From assembly GCA_903904835.1 (NCBI GenBank), contig CAIVEI010000019.1, positions 1 to 64,000 of the forward strand: a stretch of DNA of 64,000 nt. The letters run 5' to 3'. The position numbers and the translations under genes are program-made. Numbering within the stretch: position 1 is the first letter of the stretch; the number at the start of each line of letters is the position of its first letter. The DNA comes from an uncultured Schlesneria sp. (GTDB lineage: Bacteria; Planctomycetota; Planctomycetia; Planctomycetales; Planctomycetaceae). Under the pieces are notes generated by a model. It did not search any database, was not told where the DNA came from, and saw nothing but the letters and a program-made list of their open reading frames with translations. Below are positions 28,563-38,033 of the stretch, in pieces.

Positions 28563-28595
28563 CCCCAAAGAAACATTATGTTTTTTGGGGTTTTT
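28563..28595 (+). terminator. Rho-independent terminator after tRNA-Cys
   Basis: CCCCAAA-G-AAACA pairs with TGTTTTTTGGGG through a 3-base loop, one bulged G, followed by TTTTT. Confidence 0.88.
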
Positions 28596-28766
28596 CTGTT
28601 TTCTGGTGACGACTCGTGCCAGCCGCGTTTCCTCACAAGACCTCTCAGATAACACTCCTTTTTGTCACTTTCCAGGGCCAATTGAATCGGCGATAGACGG
28701 AATTCCGAATGCGGGCGCCGCCCCTGCGGTCTGCTGGTATCAGCGACTCGGGACTCGCAATTCGTT

Positions 28767-29798
28767 TTATTGATCTTGATCTTCGAAACGGCCTGGCGGC
28801 ATCTGTGGAATCTTGGCTGCCCCGCTGGAGACTGATTCCAGTGTCAGCAATGGTTCCTGCAAGCCGTTTCGACTTCGGCGTACGGGAACTGTTAAAGTAT
28901 CAGCCACGACCTTTGGTTCGCGTTCTTTAGCGGTCCCTTTGGACGTGATCGGTTTTGGTTCACCCAGTTTGGGGGATTCGTTGGGAGACTGGCCACGGAT
29001 TGTTGGCGAGTCGGCCCGATTTCGATCTCGGGTTGCGACTTGAGATCCGTCGGGAATATTCAACTTTACGCTGCCGGCCATGACCCATTGATCCCATTCT
29101 TTTTCCAGGGCTTCAATGCTTTTGTATCCATAGAGACTTTTCAGGGCGGGTTCCCAGCCTCGATCGTACGCCATTGCCATTAATTCCAGGTACTGTGGCT
29201 TGCTGCTGTTCTGAATCAGAAAATCGGCGAGCGAATGCCCTTCGGCGTAAAGCGTCAAAACATCCTGTTTGTCCTGTGGATAGTTTTTGATATCCAGCAA
29301 GGCTTTCAGAGGAATTTTGCGACGAGTTCCCATGACTTTGCTATGGATATCTCGCAACCGACTCCGTTCGGAATCATGTTCAATTAACGATGCGGCCCCT
29401 TCATCTGCCCAGCGTGGTAGCGGACGACGGAAATAACTGGCGAAAATCGTGTGATTGATCTCGTGCGGAAGCACCGAATCGAGAATCCGTTGCTCAGTCC
29501 CCTGAATCTCCATCCTCCAGCCGTAAACCTCGCCAGCTTGAAAATTGAAGGTCGTCGCACCGCCAGCACCGATATTTCCCACTTTGACAGAAATGGGACA
29601 CGGCTGCTTCCAGTTGCCTGGCAGTGGTTGTCCTGTCCATTCGATGGCCAGTTCTTTGCGGTAGATTTCTGCCGCCTCACCCACCTGTTTTGCAAACTCA
29701 GCAGTGGGGGCTTCAACAACAAAATTGGGTGTGCGGAATCCCGCACCAAGCGACGCCAATGCGCCGACTAATAGAAAACCACGGAAGAAAGCGTCCAT
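28767..29798 (-). CDS. Exported gluzincin-like metalloprotease (HExxH)
   Basis: A 343-residue secreted protein with an N-terminal signal (LLVGALASLGAG). The motif LPHEINHTIFASYF carries HExxH, and 22 residues later WADEGAA supplies the downstream Glu of a gluzincin zinc site (DEGAA). This resembles DUF1570 or basic secreted peptidase families; I cannot choose firmly. The C-terminal third is rich in Lys, Pro and Ser and looks disordered. ATG 29798 is preferred because it starts the signal peptide. Substrate unknown. Confidence 0.82.
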   Translation of the reverse strand: MDAFFRGFLLVGALASLGAGFRTPNFVVEAPTAEFAKQVGEAAEIYRKELAIEWTGQPLPGNWKQPCPISVKVGNIGAGGATTFNFQAGEVYGWRMEIQGTEQRILDSVLPHEINHTIFASYFRRPLPRWADEGAASLIEHDSERSRLRDIHSKVMGTRRKIPLKALLDIKNYPQDKQDVLTLYAEGHSLADFLIQNSSKPQYLELMAMAYDRGWEPALKSLYGYKSIEALEKEWDQWVMAGSVKLNIPDGSQVATRDRNRADSPTIRGQSPNESPKLGEPKPITSKGTAKEREPKVVADTLTVPVRRSRNGLQEPLLTLESVSSGAAKIPQMPPGRFEDQDQ

Positions 29799-30202
29799 GC
29801 TGATTCCGAATTCTGATTGAAATGAATTTGTCTTAGAAATGGCATCATGCCATTTGGCGAAGGGTATTCGAACGGAAAGCAACTGGTGCACCAATTTTCG
29901 TTCGGCAGCTCTTGCCGAAGTTGATTTTGTGTTGCAAGTTCTTTTCTGTCAATTGATTATAAAATTCAAGAACATAGTTCGCGGTGTCGTGTCGCAGGCG
30001 AAATGAACGCCGAAAGATTGTAAGCCTTACACTCCAGCAAGATGTTACCGGTTGTTTTGAAAGCAGAATCGGTTCAATCCACATGCTCCGACAGATGAGG
30101 AACGTCTGCAAACGGTGCGTGATTGACCTGATTGCACCGTGAAAGCACGCGACAAGACAAGTCTCACGAGTTCCGCTTGGCTTTCGAGGCGATTCACCCG
30201 AT
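29799..30202. other. Intergenic stretch, nothing recognised
   Basis: About 400 bp between divergent genes, presumably with both promoters. I see no repeat copy or hairpin to report. Confidence 0.45.
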
Positions 30203-30802
30203 ATGTATGTGGTCGCGAACCTGAAACGCGACAGGCTGGTCATCAGCCGTCTGGCGGGATGGATCTCGCAGCATGTTTTTCACCGAGATCCAGAGGCATT
30301 TCAACCGGAGTCCGCCATCTTGGCCCATTCGCATTTGCTGGTACAACATCTCCTAAAGCAACTTGAGCATCACCAGCGAGATCGGCACGATCGTCAACGA
30401 CGCCCCGAATGGCTGACAGTTCTGATCCATCAGACGGCGGCCTTATTTACGCCACTGACTGGAGTCGGCCGGGTCGGTTCGCAATGCGAATATACGAACG
30501 ACGGTTGGGAAGCACGGCTGTACCTCGGTTCGACGGAGATCGTCGGCGGGAAGGATGATGGCCATTCTCAACTGCTGGGGTTCGAACTGGACATGTCCCG
30601 CTTGACCGAATCGTTTACGAAGGTTGATGAGTTTCAGTGGTACGTCGGTGCCTCGGCCGACGGTGGTAACTCATCGTTCATTTCAGTGACCGGAAGCGTA
30701 GACGACAACAAAATCTGCCTGAAGGTTTATTCGCGTCCGCCGAAAGAGGCGGGGCCCGCATTCCGCCAGCACGCCGACGGCTCGCTCGATCCGGTCTGTT
30801 GA
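30203..30802 (+). CDS. Hypothetical protein, 199 residues
   Basis: A soluble protein with no signal or membrane segment. The N-terminal part is helical with clustered His/Arg/Gln (HLLKQLEHHQRDRHDRQRR); the C-terminal half looks beta-rich (YTNDGWEARLYLGSTEIVGG). I recognise no family. ATG 30203 lacks an obvious SD. The next gene, a lipoprotein, starts 114 bp downstream. Confidence 0.65.
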   Translation: MYVVANLKRDRLVISRLAGWISQHVFHRDPEAFQPESAILAHSHLLVQHLLKQLEHHQRDRHDRQRRPEWLTVLIHQTAALFTPLTGVGRVGSQCEYTNDGWEARLYLGSTEIVGGKDDGHSQLLGFELDMSRLTESFTKVDEFQWYVGASADGGNSSFISVTGSVDDNKICLKVYSRPPKEAGPAFRQHADGSLDPVC

Positions 30803-30916
30803 TCGACACCGCTTGATTGACGGGTCGTAGGCGTTTCACCACAATCATACGCATGCCGGAAAGTCTCATGTTGCTGCCCGAATGATGTGCCAATCGATTG
30901 AGTTTGAGGAAAATCT

Positions 30917-31732
30917 ATGAACAGTTCGCCATGCGATTTTTCGAAAAGCTCATGGGTTATCACGTCGGCGGGATTTTTTCTGTTTGTGGCCGGATGTGGC
31001 TTTGCCGAGTACGAAGCTCGATTAGCAGAAACGAAAAAGTACTACACTTATCTCGATAAAATTGAGCAATCGCTTTCTCCAAAATGGTCCGCTGCGGCCA
31101 ATCTGATTGACTTGCGAGTCCCTAACCAGTTCACTCCCATCCCTCCCGCAGCCTTGATTCAAAAGGACGATGGGACGTTCGAACAACCGGCAATCGATCC
31201 TCGTCAGCCTGACTACTTGAATTTGATGTTTCCAGAACTCCACGGAGCATGGGAATCGATCTTCAAAGTCGCCAAAGGTGGCGGTGCGTTTGAAGAACGA
31301 AAGGGATACATTTATGTCCTCAGCAACTATTGGGAACTGGCAGGTGAGCACGCCACTGATGCGGGCGAGTTTGTGAACAACCTGAAAGTCTATCTGTCTG
31401 AAAAACTTCGAATTCCCCCTTCGGACGAGACAACTCAGGTCCATCCGAAAGTTTCTCCTGCTTATCAGGTCCAGTCCACTTTTGATGTCTGCAGCTTCAA
31501 AGGGAAAGATATTGATGGGACGAACTACACCTTTGAGGTCTATGCTAAGAAAATCGGTAGTGTGATCGGTGTCATCGTGGTCGTCTTGCCGGAAGGGCTT
31601 GAGAACGCGCAAAAGGTCAACGAGCGCATTCCGATGATGCTGGAATCATTCAACTTCACGTCCGCACCGCCAAAGATAGGTGCCGACAAAAACGCGGTCC
31701 AAGCCAAGCCAGCTCCCGTCGGCGGGTTTTAG
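30917..31732 (+). CDS. Probable lipoprotein of unknown function
   Basis: A 271-residue protein with an N-terminal hydrophobic run ending FVAGCGF, a good lipobox with Cys27. The mature part is soluble, with helical (AETKKYYTYLDKIEQSLS) and beta regions and an SGSV-like hydrophobic strand (KKIGSVIGVIVVVLPEGLEN). No family recognised. A potential SD, TTTGAGGAAAATCT, precedes ATG 30917. It is probably anchored in a membrane facing the periplasm. Confidence 0.75.
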   Translation: MNSSPCDFSKSSWVITSAGFFLFVAGCGFAEYEARLAETKKYYTYLDKIEQSLSPKWSAAANLIDLRVPNQFTPIPPAALIQKDDGTFEQPAIDPRQPDYLNLMFPELHGAWESIFKVAKGGGAFEERKGYIYVLSNYWELAGEHATDAGEFVNNLKVYLSEKLRIPPSDETTQVHPKVSPAYQVQSTFDVCSFKGKDIDGTNYTFEVYAKKIGSVIGVIVVVLPEGLENAQKVNERIPMMLESFNFTSAPPKIGADKNAVQAKPAPVGGF

Positions 31733-32102
31733 AGCCTTTACAAGACGTGAATGTCTGCCTCTCTATGAGGCTGATGAACGTCTTCGCACGCCAGCGTTTT
31801 TCGTCTATCGAGTCACTTCTATTTGAAGCTGCTAGCGGCAGAATGCTTCAGTCTGTGGCATCGGGCACCAAAAGCTTCGAATGCTCCTCGGTAGATTTCT
31901 TGAGAAGATTCTCAAAAAAATGCCATTTTTTTGAAAAATGGTATTTCCACAAAATCCCGACTTCGCATATATCACGCCCCGCGCCGACGGACTTCAGACT
32001 TTGGCTGGACGGTTCTCCCACCGCTACCAGCATTGTTCGCCGGTCACATCCCCCCCCTCCCCACATCCTGTCTGCTGGAAATTTGGTTCAAAGGAACACT
32101 GT
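31733..32102. other. Intergenic stretch with an AT-rich hairpin
   Basis: AAATGCCATTTTT (31918-31930) pairs with AAAAATGGTATTT (31934-31946) through a 3-base loop, 13 bp with one G:T pair. No T tract follows, so it is not a standard terminator; its position, about 160 bp upstream of the small lipoprotein ATG, would suit a regulatory or leader structure. Confidence 0.6.
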
Positions 32103-32435
32103 ATGTTCAAGAAGTACGCGTCGGTAACTATGGGTTTGATGTTGGCCGTTTCATCGGTCGGATGCTGCATGAGCCGCGGGTATACTGCTGGCTATCCAAT
32201 GGGCGGCGGCGGCTGTTCTCCTTGCAACAACGGGTGCTCACCTGCTGGTGCCGGCTACGTTCCACAAGGTGCACAACTTTACCAAGGTGACATGAGTCAA
32301 ACCGCATACGCACCTGCGGGATACACCCAATCGGCCTACGTACCACAGCAAACGGCTGCCGCGCCAGCCGTTATCCAAGGGGCTCCGATCTACAATACGG
32401 CGATGGTTCCTGTTAATCCCCTGCCAACGTGGTGA
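32103..32435 (+). CDS. Small Gly/Tyr/Pro/Ala-rich lipoprotein
   Basis: A 110-residue exported protein. Signal sequence MFKKYASVTMGLMLAVSSVG precedes Cys21-Cys22, a lipobox, then a low-complexity part with GGGGCSPCNNGCSP and repeated Tyr-Val-Pro-Gln/Ala motifs. The frame stays open upstream to 31938, but AAAGGA 8 bases before ATG 32103 makes this the likely start. Its Cys-rich stretch could be disulfide-linked; function unknown. A perfect hairpin lies downstream. Confidence 0.8.
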   Translation: MFKKYASVTMGLMLAVSSVGCCMSRGYTAGYPMGGGGCSPCNNGCSPAGAGYVPQGAQLYQGDMSQTAYAPAGYTQSAYVPQQTAAAPAVIQGAPIYNTAMVPVNPLPTW

Positions 32436-32459
32436 TTCAGACCTGAGGATGTGTTGATT

Positions 32460-32517
32460 GTTTTCAGTGTTCAGTTTGTCGTTTTCAGTTAAAAACGACA
32501 AACTGAACACTGAAAAC
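32460..32517. terminator. Perfect 26-bp hairpin between converging genes
   Basis: Arms of 26 bases (32460-32485 and 32492-32517) are exact complements with a 6-base loop. Both ends have A/T runs, so it could act as a bidirectional terminator for the small lipoprotein gene and the two-domain FKBP gene. Its perfection and length also fit a REP-like or MITE-like element. Confidence 0.8.
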
Positions 32518-32538
32518 TCAACGGGATATGATTAGAGC

Positions 32539-33387
32539 CTACTTCACTTCCAGCAATTCGACCAGGAAGTGCAAATCTGCTTTCGGCGGAATTCCGGGTC
32601 GACCCCGTTCTCCGTAAGCAAGATCGTAGGGAACGTCCAGTTCAATCATTCCCCCTTCGCCGATCAATTGCATTCCTTCCGTCCATCCCTTGATTACGCC
32701 ACTGAGTGGAAATCCAATCGATTTCCCGCGGCTGTACGAGCTGTCAAAAATCTCGCCATTATCAAACCAGCCTTTGTAATGGACTTCGACCTTGCTGGTC
32801 GCTGTCGGCTTTTTACCATTCGACTTGCGACGTATCCGGTATTTCAGGCCGCTTGGAGTGGTCGTGAATTCCTCGGGGGCGTCTTTGTCGACCGCACCAG
32901 GTTCAATCGGTTTTGGTGCGGGAATGACCTTGAGTAATTCGACAATAAAATGCAGCCTGGCCTTGCCCGGAATGACCGGTGGGTGCCCTTCAACGCCGTA
33001 GCCTAACTCATAGGGAATTTCGAGTTCGATCATTCCCCCTTCGCCAACTAATTGCATTCCTTCTGTCCAGCCAGCGATGACCCCATTAAGTGGAAACTGG
33101 ATGGCTTCGCCGTCTTGTCCGTAGGATTGGTCAAACACTTTTCCACCATCAAGCCAACCTTTGTAGTGGACTTTGACCGTATCCTTGGCGGTCGCTTTGA
33201 CACCTTCGGTTTTACGCAAGACACGGTACTTCAGGCCACTTTTCGTGGTCGTGAATTCTTTTGGTGCATCCTTGTCAGCGGGACCAGGTTCAAGGGCGTT
33301 TCTGTCGGCAGCACTCATGGGCGTTCTTTCTGAGAAGAAGGCGAGCATGCACAGCAGACTCGCAACCAGGATCGATCGGCGATTCAT
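32539..33387 (-). CDS. Two-domain FKBP-type peptidyl-prolyl isomerase, exported
   Basis: A 282-residue protein with a signal peptide (LVASLLCMLAFFSE) and two FKBP domains (about 50-160 and 175-282). Each has the family pattern VHYKGW, FDxSY, FPLxGVIxGWTEGMQL, IPYELGYG/VPYDLAYG and a terminal HF(L/I)VELL. It would catalyse Xaa-Pro isomerisation of exported proteins. Each domain begins with the same EFTTTxSGLKYR linker, also present in the neighbouring FKBP gene, indicating domain duplication. ATG 33387 begins the signal sequence. Confidence 0.94.
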   Translation of the reverse strand: MNRRSILVASLLCMLAFFSERTPMSAADRNALEPGPADKDAPKEFTTTKSGLKYRVLRKTEGVKATAKDTVKVHYKGWLDGGKVFDQSYGQDGEAIQFPLNGVIAGWTEGMQLVGEGGMIELEIPYELGYGVEGHPPVIPGKARLHFIVELLKVIPAPKPIEPGAVDKDAPEEFTTTPSGLKYRIRRKSNGKKPTATSKVEVHYKGWFDNGEIFDSSYSRGKSIGFPLSGVIKGWTEGMQLIGEGGMIELDVPYDLAYGERGRPGIPPKADLHFLVELLEVK

Positions 33388-33429
33388 CGAGACCTCACAA
33401 TAAAGACGGTAATTTTTTGACAAACCAAG

Positions 33430-33927
33430 TTACTTCACGTTCAACAGTTCGACCAGAAAGTGGAGTGTTGCATTTGGCGGAATCGTAGGGGGATACCCAT
33501 CTTTGCCGTAACCGAGTTCCGGCGGAACTTCCAGTTCGATCATGCTCCCTTCGCCGATTAACTGCAGTCCTTCAGCCCAGCCTTTCGCGACACCACTCAA
33601 CGGGAATTCAATGGCAGCGCCGGTCTTTCCGTAGGACGTGTCAAAGATCTTCCCATCGTCGAATGTTCCACGATAGTGAACTCGGACGCGGCCTTCTGCT
33701 GTTGGCTTCTTTCCGTCTGATCGACGAAGAATGCGATATTTCAAACCACTTTCCGTCGTGGTGAATTCCTGGGGAGCATCGGGGTCGGACGGACCGGGTA
33801 CGACTTTGACACGATCTTTATCGATCAATTCCTGTGGTGGAGGTTTTGGAGCGTCATTCAACTTTGTTGTCGAAGAATCACAGCCGATCAGTCCCAACAG
33901 GACTGCGAACAGGAAAAAGCGGTTCAT
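33430..33927 (-). CDS. FKBP-type peptidyl-prolyl isomerase lipoprotein
   Basis: A 165-residue protein with a signal sequence ending VLLGLIGCDS (lipobox Cys), a Pro-rich linker and one FKBP domain: EFTTTESGLKYRILRR, VHYRGTFDDGKIFDTSY, FPLSGVAKGWAEGLQL and VPPELGYG. It is 42 bp upstream of the two-domain FKBP gene and probably cotranscribed. The closeness of all three domains suggests local duplication. The surface-anchored copy likely acts in the periplasm. Confidence 0.93.
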   Translation of the reverse strand: MNRFFLFAVLLGLIGCDSSTTKLNDAPKPPPQELIDKDRVKVVPGPSDPDAPQEFTTTESGLKYRILRRSDGKKPTAEGRVRVHYRGTFDDGKIFDTSYGKTGAAIEFPLSGVAKGWAEGLQLIGEGSMIELEVPPELGYGKDGYPPTIPPNATLHFLVELLNVK

Positions 33928-34101
33928 GTGGAAATCGATTCGAAAAAATGAATTTCGGCCGGTCAAAGCGCGCTGCGTGACCGAAGACAGAGATGCAGTA
34001 GCACCCTGTATGAGAAGATTGGCAATTCACTAGCCGTTCCAACGGTCGGGGCGTATCATCGGCGACAGTTCTCCGATTTTCCACCCTCAAGGGACAAGAT
34101 C

Positions 34102-34950
34102 ATGTCAACATGGCCCATTGGAGTCTTTGCGAGTGTTGATGCCGGGCTAGGCGTTCACCTGGATGTTGCTAAAGAATTAGGGATTCCGACGGTTCAAGTT
34201 CATTCGCCTCATGCAGGAACTAGAACGAAGGCTGCGGCGGAAAACTTTCTTGCCCAGTGTCGCGCTGCTGGCATTACAGTCACCTGCGTGTTCGGTGGGT
34301 TCGACGGCGAAAGCTACGCTGATATTGATACTACAGCTCGTACCGTTGGCCTTGTGCCCGAAGCAACTCGTGCGGCCCGAGCCGAAGAAATGAAACAGAT
34401 TTCGGATTTCACGAAACTACTCGGATGCGACACAGTTGGCATGCATATCGGATTTGTCCCTAGCGATCGATCGAGCTCCAGCTATCGGGGCTTGATCGAA
34501 ACCACTCGCGACTTGCTTGATCACGTCGCAAAAAACGGCCAGAAGATGCACCTGGAGACAGGTCAGGAAACGGCCGAGCATCTGCTGGAATTCATTCACG
34601 ACGTCGAACGACCTAATCTGTTCATCAACTTCGATCCCGCCAACATGATCCTGTATGGGACTGGCAATCCGATTGAAGCATTAAAGAAAGTTGGTCACCT
34701 TGTACGCAGTGTCCACTGTAAAGACGCAAAGTGGGCGACTGAACCCGTTCGCGGAAAAGAATGGGGATCGGAAGTCGCCTTGGGCGAAGGTGACGTGGGA
34801 ATGGAAACCTATTTGAGAACTCTCAAAGCGGTCGGCTATACCGGGCCTCTTACGATCGAACGTGAAATTGCGCATGATCGTGAACGTCAGCGGCGAGATA
34901 TTGGAACCGCTGCGGCGCTGTTAACGAAACTACGAACCGAGATACTGTGA
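34102..34950 (+). CDS. Sugar phosphate isomerase/epimerase (TIM barrel)
   Basis: A 282-residue member of the AP endonuclease family 2-like isomerase/epimerase superfamily. Likely metal ligands are Glu in HLETGQET, Asp/Asn in NFDPAN, His in VHCKDAKW and Glu in LTIEREI near the C-terminus. The exact sugar is not deducible; many planctomycete paralogues act on hexoses or myo-inositol-type substrates. ATG 34102 follows a weak AGGGACAAG. The stop overlaps a GTG start (GTGA) of a membrane protein, so both are coupled. Confidence 0.9.
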   Translation: MSTWPIGVFASVDAGLGVHLDVAKELGIPTVQVHSPHAGTRTKAAAENFLAQCRAAGITVTCVFGGFDGESYADIDTTARTVGLVPEATRAARAEEMKQISDFTKLLGCDTVGMHIGFVPSDRSSSSYRGLIETTRDLLDHVAKNGQKMHLETGQETAEHLLEFIHDVERPNLFINFDPANMILYGTGNPIEALKKVGHLVRSVHCKDAKWATEPVRGKEWGSEVALGEGDVGMETYLRTLKAVGYTGPLTIEREIAHDRERQRRDIGTAAALLTKLRTEIL

Positions 34951-35507
34951 CGCGAAAATCTCGGTGGTGGAAACGCTGGCTGACAGCTCCGCTGATCCTG
35001 ATTGCGTCCCTGGTCATCTGGATCGAAGAGACGTTGTGGGACTGTCTCAAGTGGCTCACCGCCAAAATCGCGCTGTTCAAATGGGTACAACGGATCGAGG
35101 CGCTGATTCGACGGCTGCCTCCGTACGCAACGATCGTTGTTTTCTTGTTGCCACTCACGATTCTGCTTCCATTCAAGCTTCTTGCTGTATATTGGATGAC
35201 CCAGGGACATTGGTTCGCAAGTCTGGCCGTGATCATTGCGGCGAAAGTACTTGGGACGGCAGTCGAAGCGCGGATGTTTGTCATCTGCAAACCGCAATTG
35301 ATGTCAATTGCCTGGTTTCGGCGGCTTCACGACTGGCTGATTGCGATCAGTGAACGAGTTCACGCTGCACTTCACGAATTGCCGCTATATCAGCTCATTC
35401 GAGCCAAACTGCTGGCAATCAAAGCGGTCTGTAGCCAGTATCTGAAACGAATTAAACATACGATGCGGATTGTGCGACTTTGGTATCGCAGAAACAGAAC
35501 CCGTTAA
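34947..35507 (+). CDS. Membrane protein of unknown function
   Basis: A 186-residue, very basic protein with hydrophobic segments at about residues 13-30, 62-82 and 90-105, followed by a helical Lys/Arg-rich tail. GTG start overlaps the preceding stop by four bases, so it is probably translated with the epimerase gene. No family recognised. The charge pattern is that of an inner-membrane protein with a cytoplasmic tail. Confidence 0.75.
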   Translation: MTRKSRWWKRWLTAPLILIASLVIWIEETLWDCLKWLTAKIALFKWVQRIEALIRRLPPYATIVVFLLPLTILLPFKLLAVYWMTQGHWFASLAVIIAAKVLGTAVEARMFVICKPQLMSIAWFRRLHDWLIAISERVHAALHELPLYQLIRAKLLAIKAVCSQYLKRIKHTMRIVRLWYRRNRTR

Positions 35508-35627
35508 CGCTGAGTTTCAGAAACCGTTAACGAGTTCTCATCGGGAAACAGAAGTTCGAAAAAAGTCCTTTGCCACTGCTTGGCGTCTTCGACCAAACAG
35601 TGATCTCATAATGTTGCAACAAAAGAG

Positions 35628-38033
35628 TCATTTCACCAGATAATTCTTGTTGCGCAGCTTAATCAGCAACTGCTCACCGTCACGCTGTTGGCTGAGGATC
35701 TGATTTTCGGTGACAGAATTGGCCTTAACGAGTCCGAAATAGGCTTCGCTATAGCGTTCGATCGTTTCAATCTTGGCTTTATCCTTTTCCAGATCGAGTT
35801 CGGCGGTCTCTGGTGTCACGAGGATTTGCTCTTTCTTTCCTGGTTGGCTTCGTGCATAAACCGCTTGATTGCCATATTGGCGAACGTTGTCGATCGGCAA
35901 ACTGGAATCCGTTTCGATATCGTGAAGCGAATTGGCAGCAGCAGGCTGCGGACTTGTGGCAGAGAGGCTGCTTAGCCTTCTTGCTCCACCCATCATGCCT
36001 CCAAGTCCTCCACCCGTTCTACCGGAATTTGGCTGACCTCCTCCTCCAATACCTGATTGAACCGGCAAAGCGTCTGCAACCGGTCCTGCCGCATTCTCCG
36101 TGTACTGGAATCGCCCCTTTGCCGCACGCTGGGCAACGCCGCTCATGCCTGACGCCTGGTTAAGCTTCAACAGATTGTCGTTTGCTTGACGTAGTCCTTC
36201 CGTATTCGACAACAGCGGCCGCATGGTTTCGTCAGCAAGGAACGATGTATAGGGGGTCAGGATTCCGTGGTTTGTCGACAGATCGACCAGTTCTTTAACA
36301 AGTTCGTCGTTTTTGCCAACGAGGTCGATCTGATCAATGATTTCGCCAATACGGCGGTAGGCCCACAGCTTTTCGACAAAGGCATAGCTCTCGTCGCCGC
36401 TCTTTTCGATCAGGTTCGCCGGGAAGTCGAATTTCTGCTCCTGATCGCCGATGCGACCTTTGATAACGACTTTTGCTGGACCAGGCTTCTTGTACCGACC
36501 GACAACGACAAGCTGTTGTCCTTCAAACAAATCGAAGTTCACCTTGGGATAGACTCGATTGACCGGCAAGCCCTCCTCGACTTTGATCCCCTCTAGTTCG
36601 ATGTTGATTGCGACATCAGTCAATACCGGAGAACTGATGTTGTTGTAGACTGCGCTGACATGAGCTTCAATATCTTCATCCGGTCTGACATACTCCGAAA
36701 GACCATTCCCGTCACGCGATACTCTGTCGAGAAGTCGCGAATTTACGTCGTATCCGACCCCAAACGAAAGGATACGTGCGTGAACCTTGTTTGCCTCTTT
36801 TGCAGCCTGACAGATTTGTCCTTCGTTCGTCACGCCGATCGTCGGTAGGCCGTCCGTCAGGAACATTACGTAGTTCGGGCGGGTGTTGTCTTTCCGTTGC
36901 CCCAAAGCAGCGGTCAGCGATCCATGAATATTTGTCCCACCGCCGGGATAAATCCCTTCGACAAACCCGATGGCAGCTTTGCGTGTTTCGTCGTTGTACC
37001 TTTCAAGCTCTGGCCGAAACGACTCGACGTTGCCGTCATAAGCGACAACATTGAACAGATCCCCCTCGCGCAAATTATTAAGAACAAATTTCAGGGCTGC
37101 GCGAGCCTGTTCGAACTTCTTGCCGCTCATGCTTCCTGATCGATCGACAACAAAAATCACGGTCTTCTTCGGGCGTTCGACATCCACGGGTTTCACTTGA
37201 GGACTTGCCAATAAGAGAAAGAAACCGTCTTCACTTGCCGAGGGACGGTAACTGATGACACTCGCCCCAACCTGTCCTTTATCGACGTCGAACAGCAGTC
37301 GGAAATCGGTCGTGGGAACTTCGTTGACGCGTGAATAGGTGACGACCGCGTGTTTGGCGTCGGGTCGCTTGATGTCCACCGTATGGGTCGGTGAGTAGAC
37401 ATTCTTAATGTCGATTGCCGATTCGATTGCAATCTGAAATTCGATCTTCTCGACCGCGTGCGAGGTATACTTGGCTGTACTGAGAGGAAATAGAAAATCC
37501 GTCAGTCCACGGCCTTTTCGAAGCAATTGATTGTAGTGCAGTGTCACCTGACGCTCGGCCCCCGGCGGTACGGGAAAAACGCTCGTCTGAAACAGGCCCA
37601 TCCCCATCCATTCCAGCAGCGCCGGATCTTTATTCGATCGGACAATCGCCTCGTAGACTGACCGAGCCTCTGTCGCGGGCATCAATTTTCCGGGAAACTC
37701 TTTTCCATCGACAAGCAACGTCAATTTATCGATTGCTCCGTCATAGGGTAGTGGGAACAGGAATTGAACTTCGATCGGAGCACTTCCGGTGTTCACGAAT
37801 GACTGAGACACCTGTACCCGAGCGACTTGATCGACGATGCGCGCCTGGACGCTCAGTTCTTTGATCTTGTAGGAAGAATTTGGCAAAAGGGTTGTCGGGG
37901 CAACATGCGAATGCCACGTCGGTCTTGGCAAAGGAGAGGGAGGGCTGGTGAAGACGAGCACTCCTTGAGCAAGTGCCAAGGAATTTGTCAGACCGACGAT
38001 AAGACCCAAAACGAGAGCGAGCGAACGTTTCAT
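35628..38033 (-). CDS. VIT and von Willebrand A domain protein, exported
   Basis: An 801-residue protein with signal peptide (LALVLGLIVGLTNSLALAQ). It has a VIT domain (about 35-170; FVNTGSAPIEVQFLFPLPYD, RSVYEAIVRSNKDPALLEWM) and a vWA domain (about 280-450) with MIDAS residues DRSGSMSG, TNIHGS and FLTDGLPTIG. The C-terminal part is Gly/Ser-rich, then helical (LDLEKDKAKIETIERYSEAY). Such proteins (inter-alpha-trypsin-inhibitor heavy-chain-like) are common in planctomycetes, probably for protein or matrix binding. ATG 38033 begins the signal. It stands alone, with a repeat upstream. Confidence 0.93.
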   Translation of the reverse strand: MKRSLALVLGLIVGLTNSLALAQGVLVFTSPPSPLPRPTWHSHVAPTTLLPNSSYKIKELSVQARIVDQVARVQVSQSFVNTGSAPIEVQFLFPLPYDGAIDKLTLLVDGKEFPGKLMPATEARSVYEAIVRSNKDPALLEWMGMGLFQTSVFPVPPGAERQVTLHYNQLLRKGRGLTDFLFPLSTAKYTSHAVEKIEFQIAIESAIDIKNVYSPTHTVDIKRPDAKHAVVTYSRVNEVPTTDFRLLFDVDKGQVGASVISYRPSASEDGFFLLLASPQVKPVDVERPKKTVIFVVDRSGSMSGKKFEQARAALKFVLNNLREGDLFNVVAYDGNVESFRPELERYNDETRKAAIGFVEGIYPGGGTNIHGSLTAALGQRKDNTRPNYVMFLTDGLPTIGVTNEGQICQAAKEANKVHARILSFGVGYDVNSRLLDRVSRDGNGLSEYVRPDEDIEAHVSAVYNNISSPVLTDVAINIELEGIKVEEGLPVNRVYPKVNFDLFEGQQLVVVGRYKKPGPAKVVIKGRIGDQEQKFDFPANLIEKSGDESYAFVEKLWAYRRIGEIIDQIDLVGKNDELVKELVDLSTNHGILTPYTSFLADETMRPLLSNTEGLRQANDNLLKLNQASGMSGVAQRAAKGRFQYTENAAGPVADALPVQSGIGGGGQPNSGRTGGGLGGMMGGARRLSSLSATSPQPAAANSLHDIETDSSLPIDNVRQYGNQAVYARSQPGKKEQILVTPETAELDLEKDKAKIETIERYSEAYFGLVKANSVTENQILSQQRDGEQLLIKLRNKNYLVK

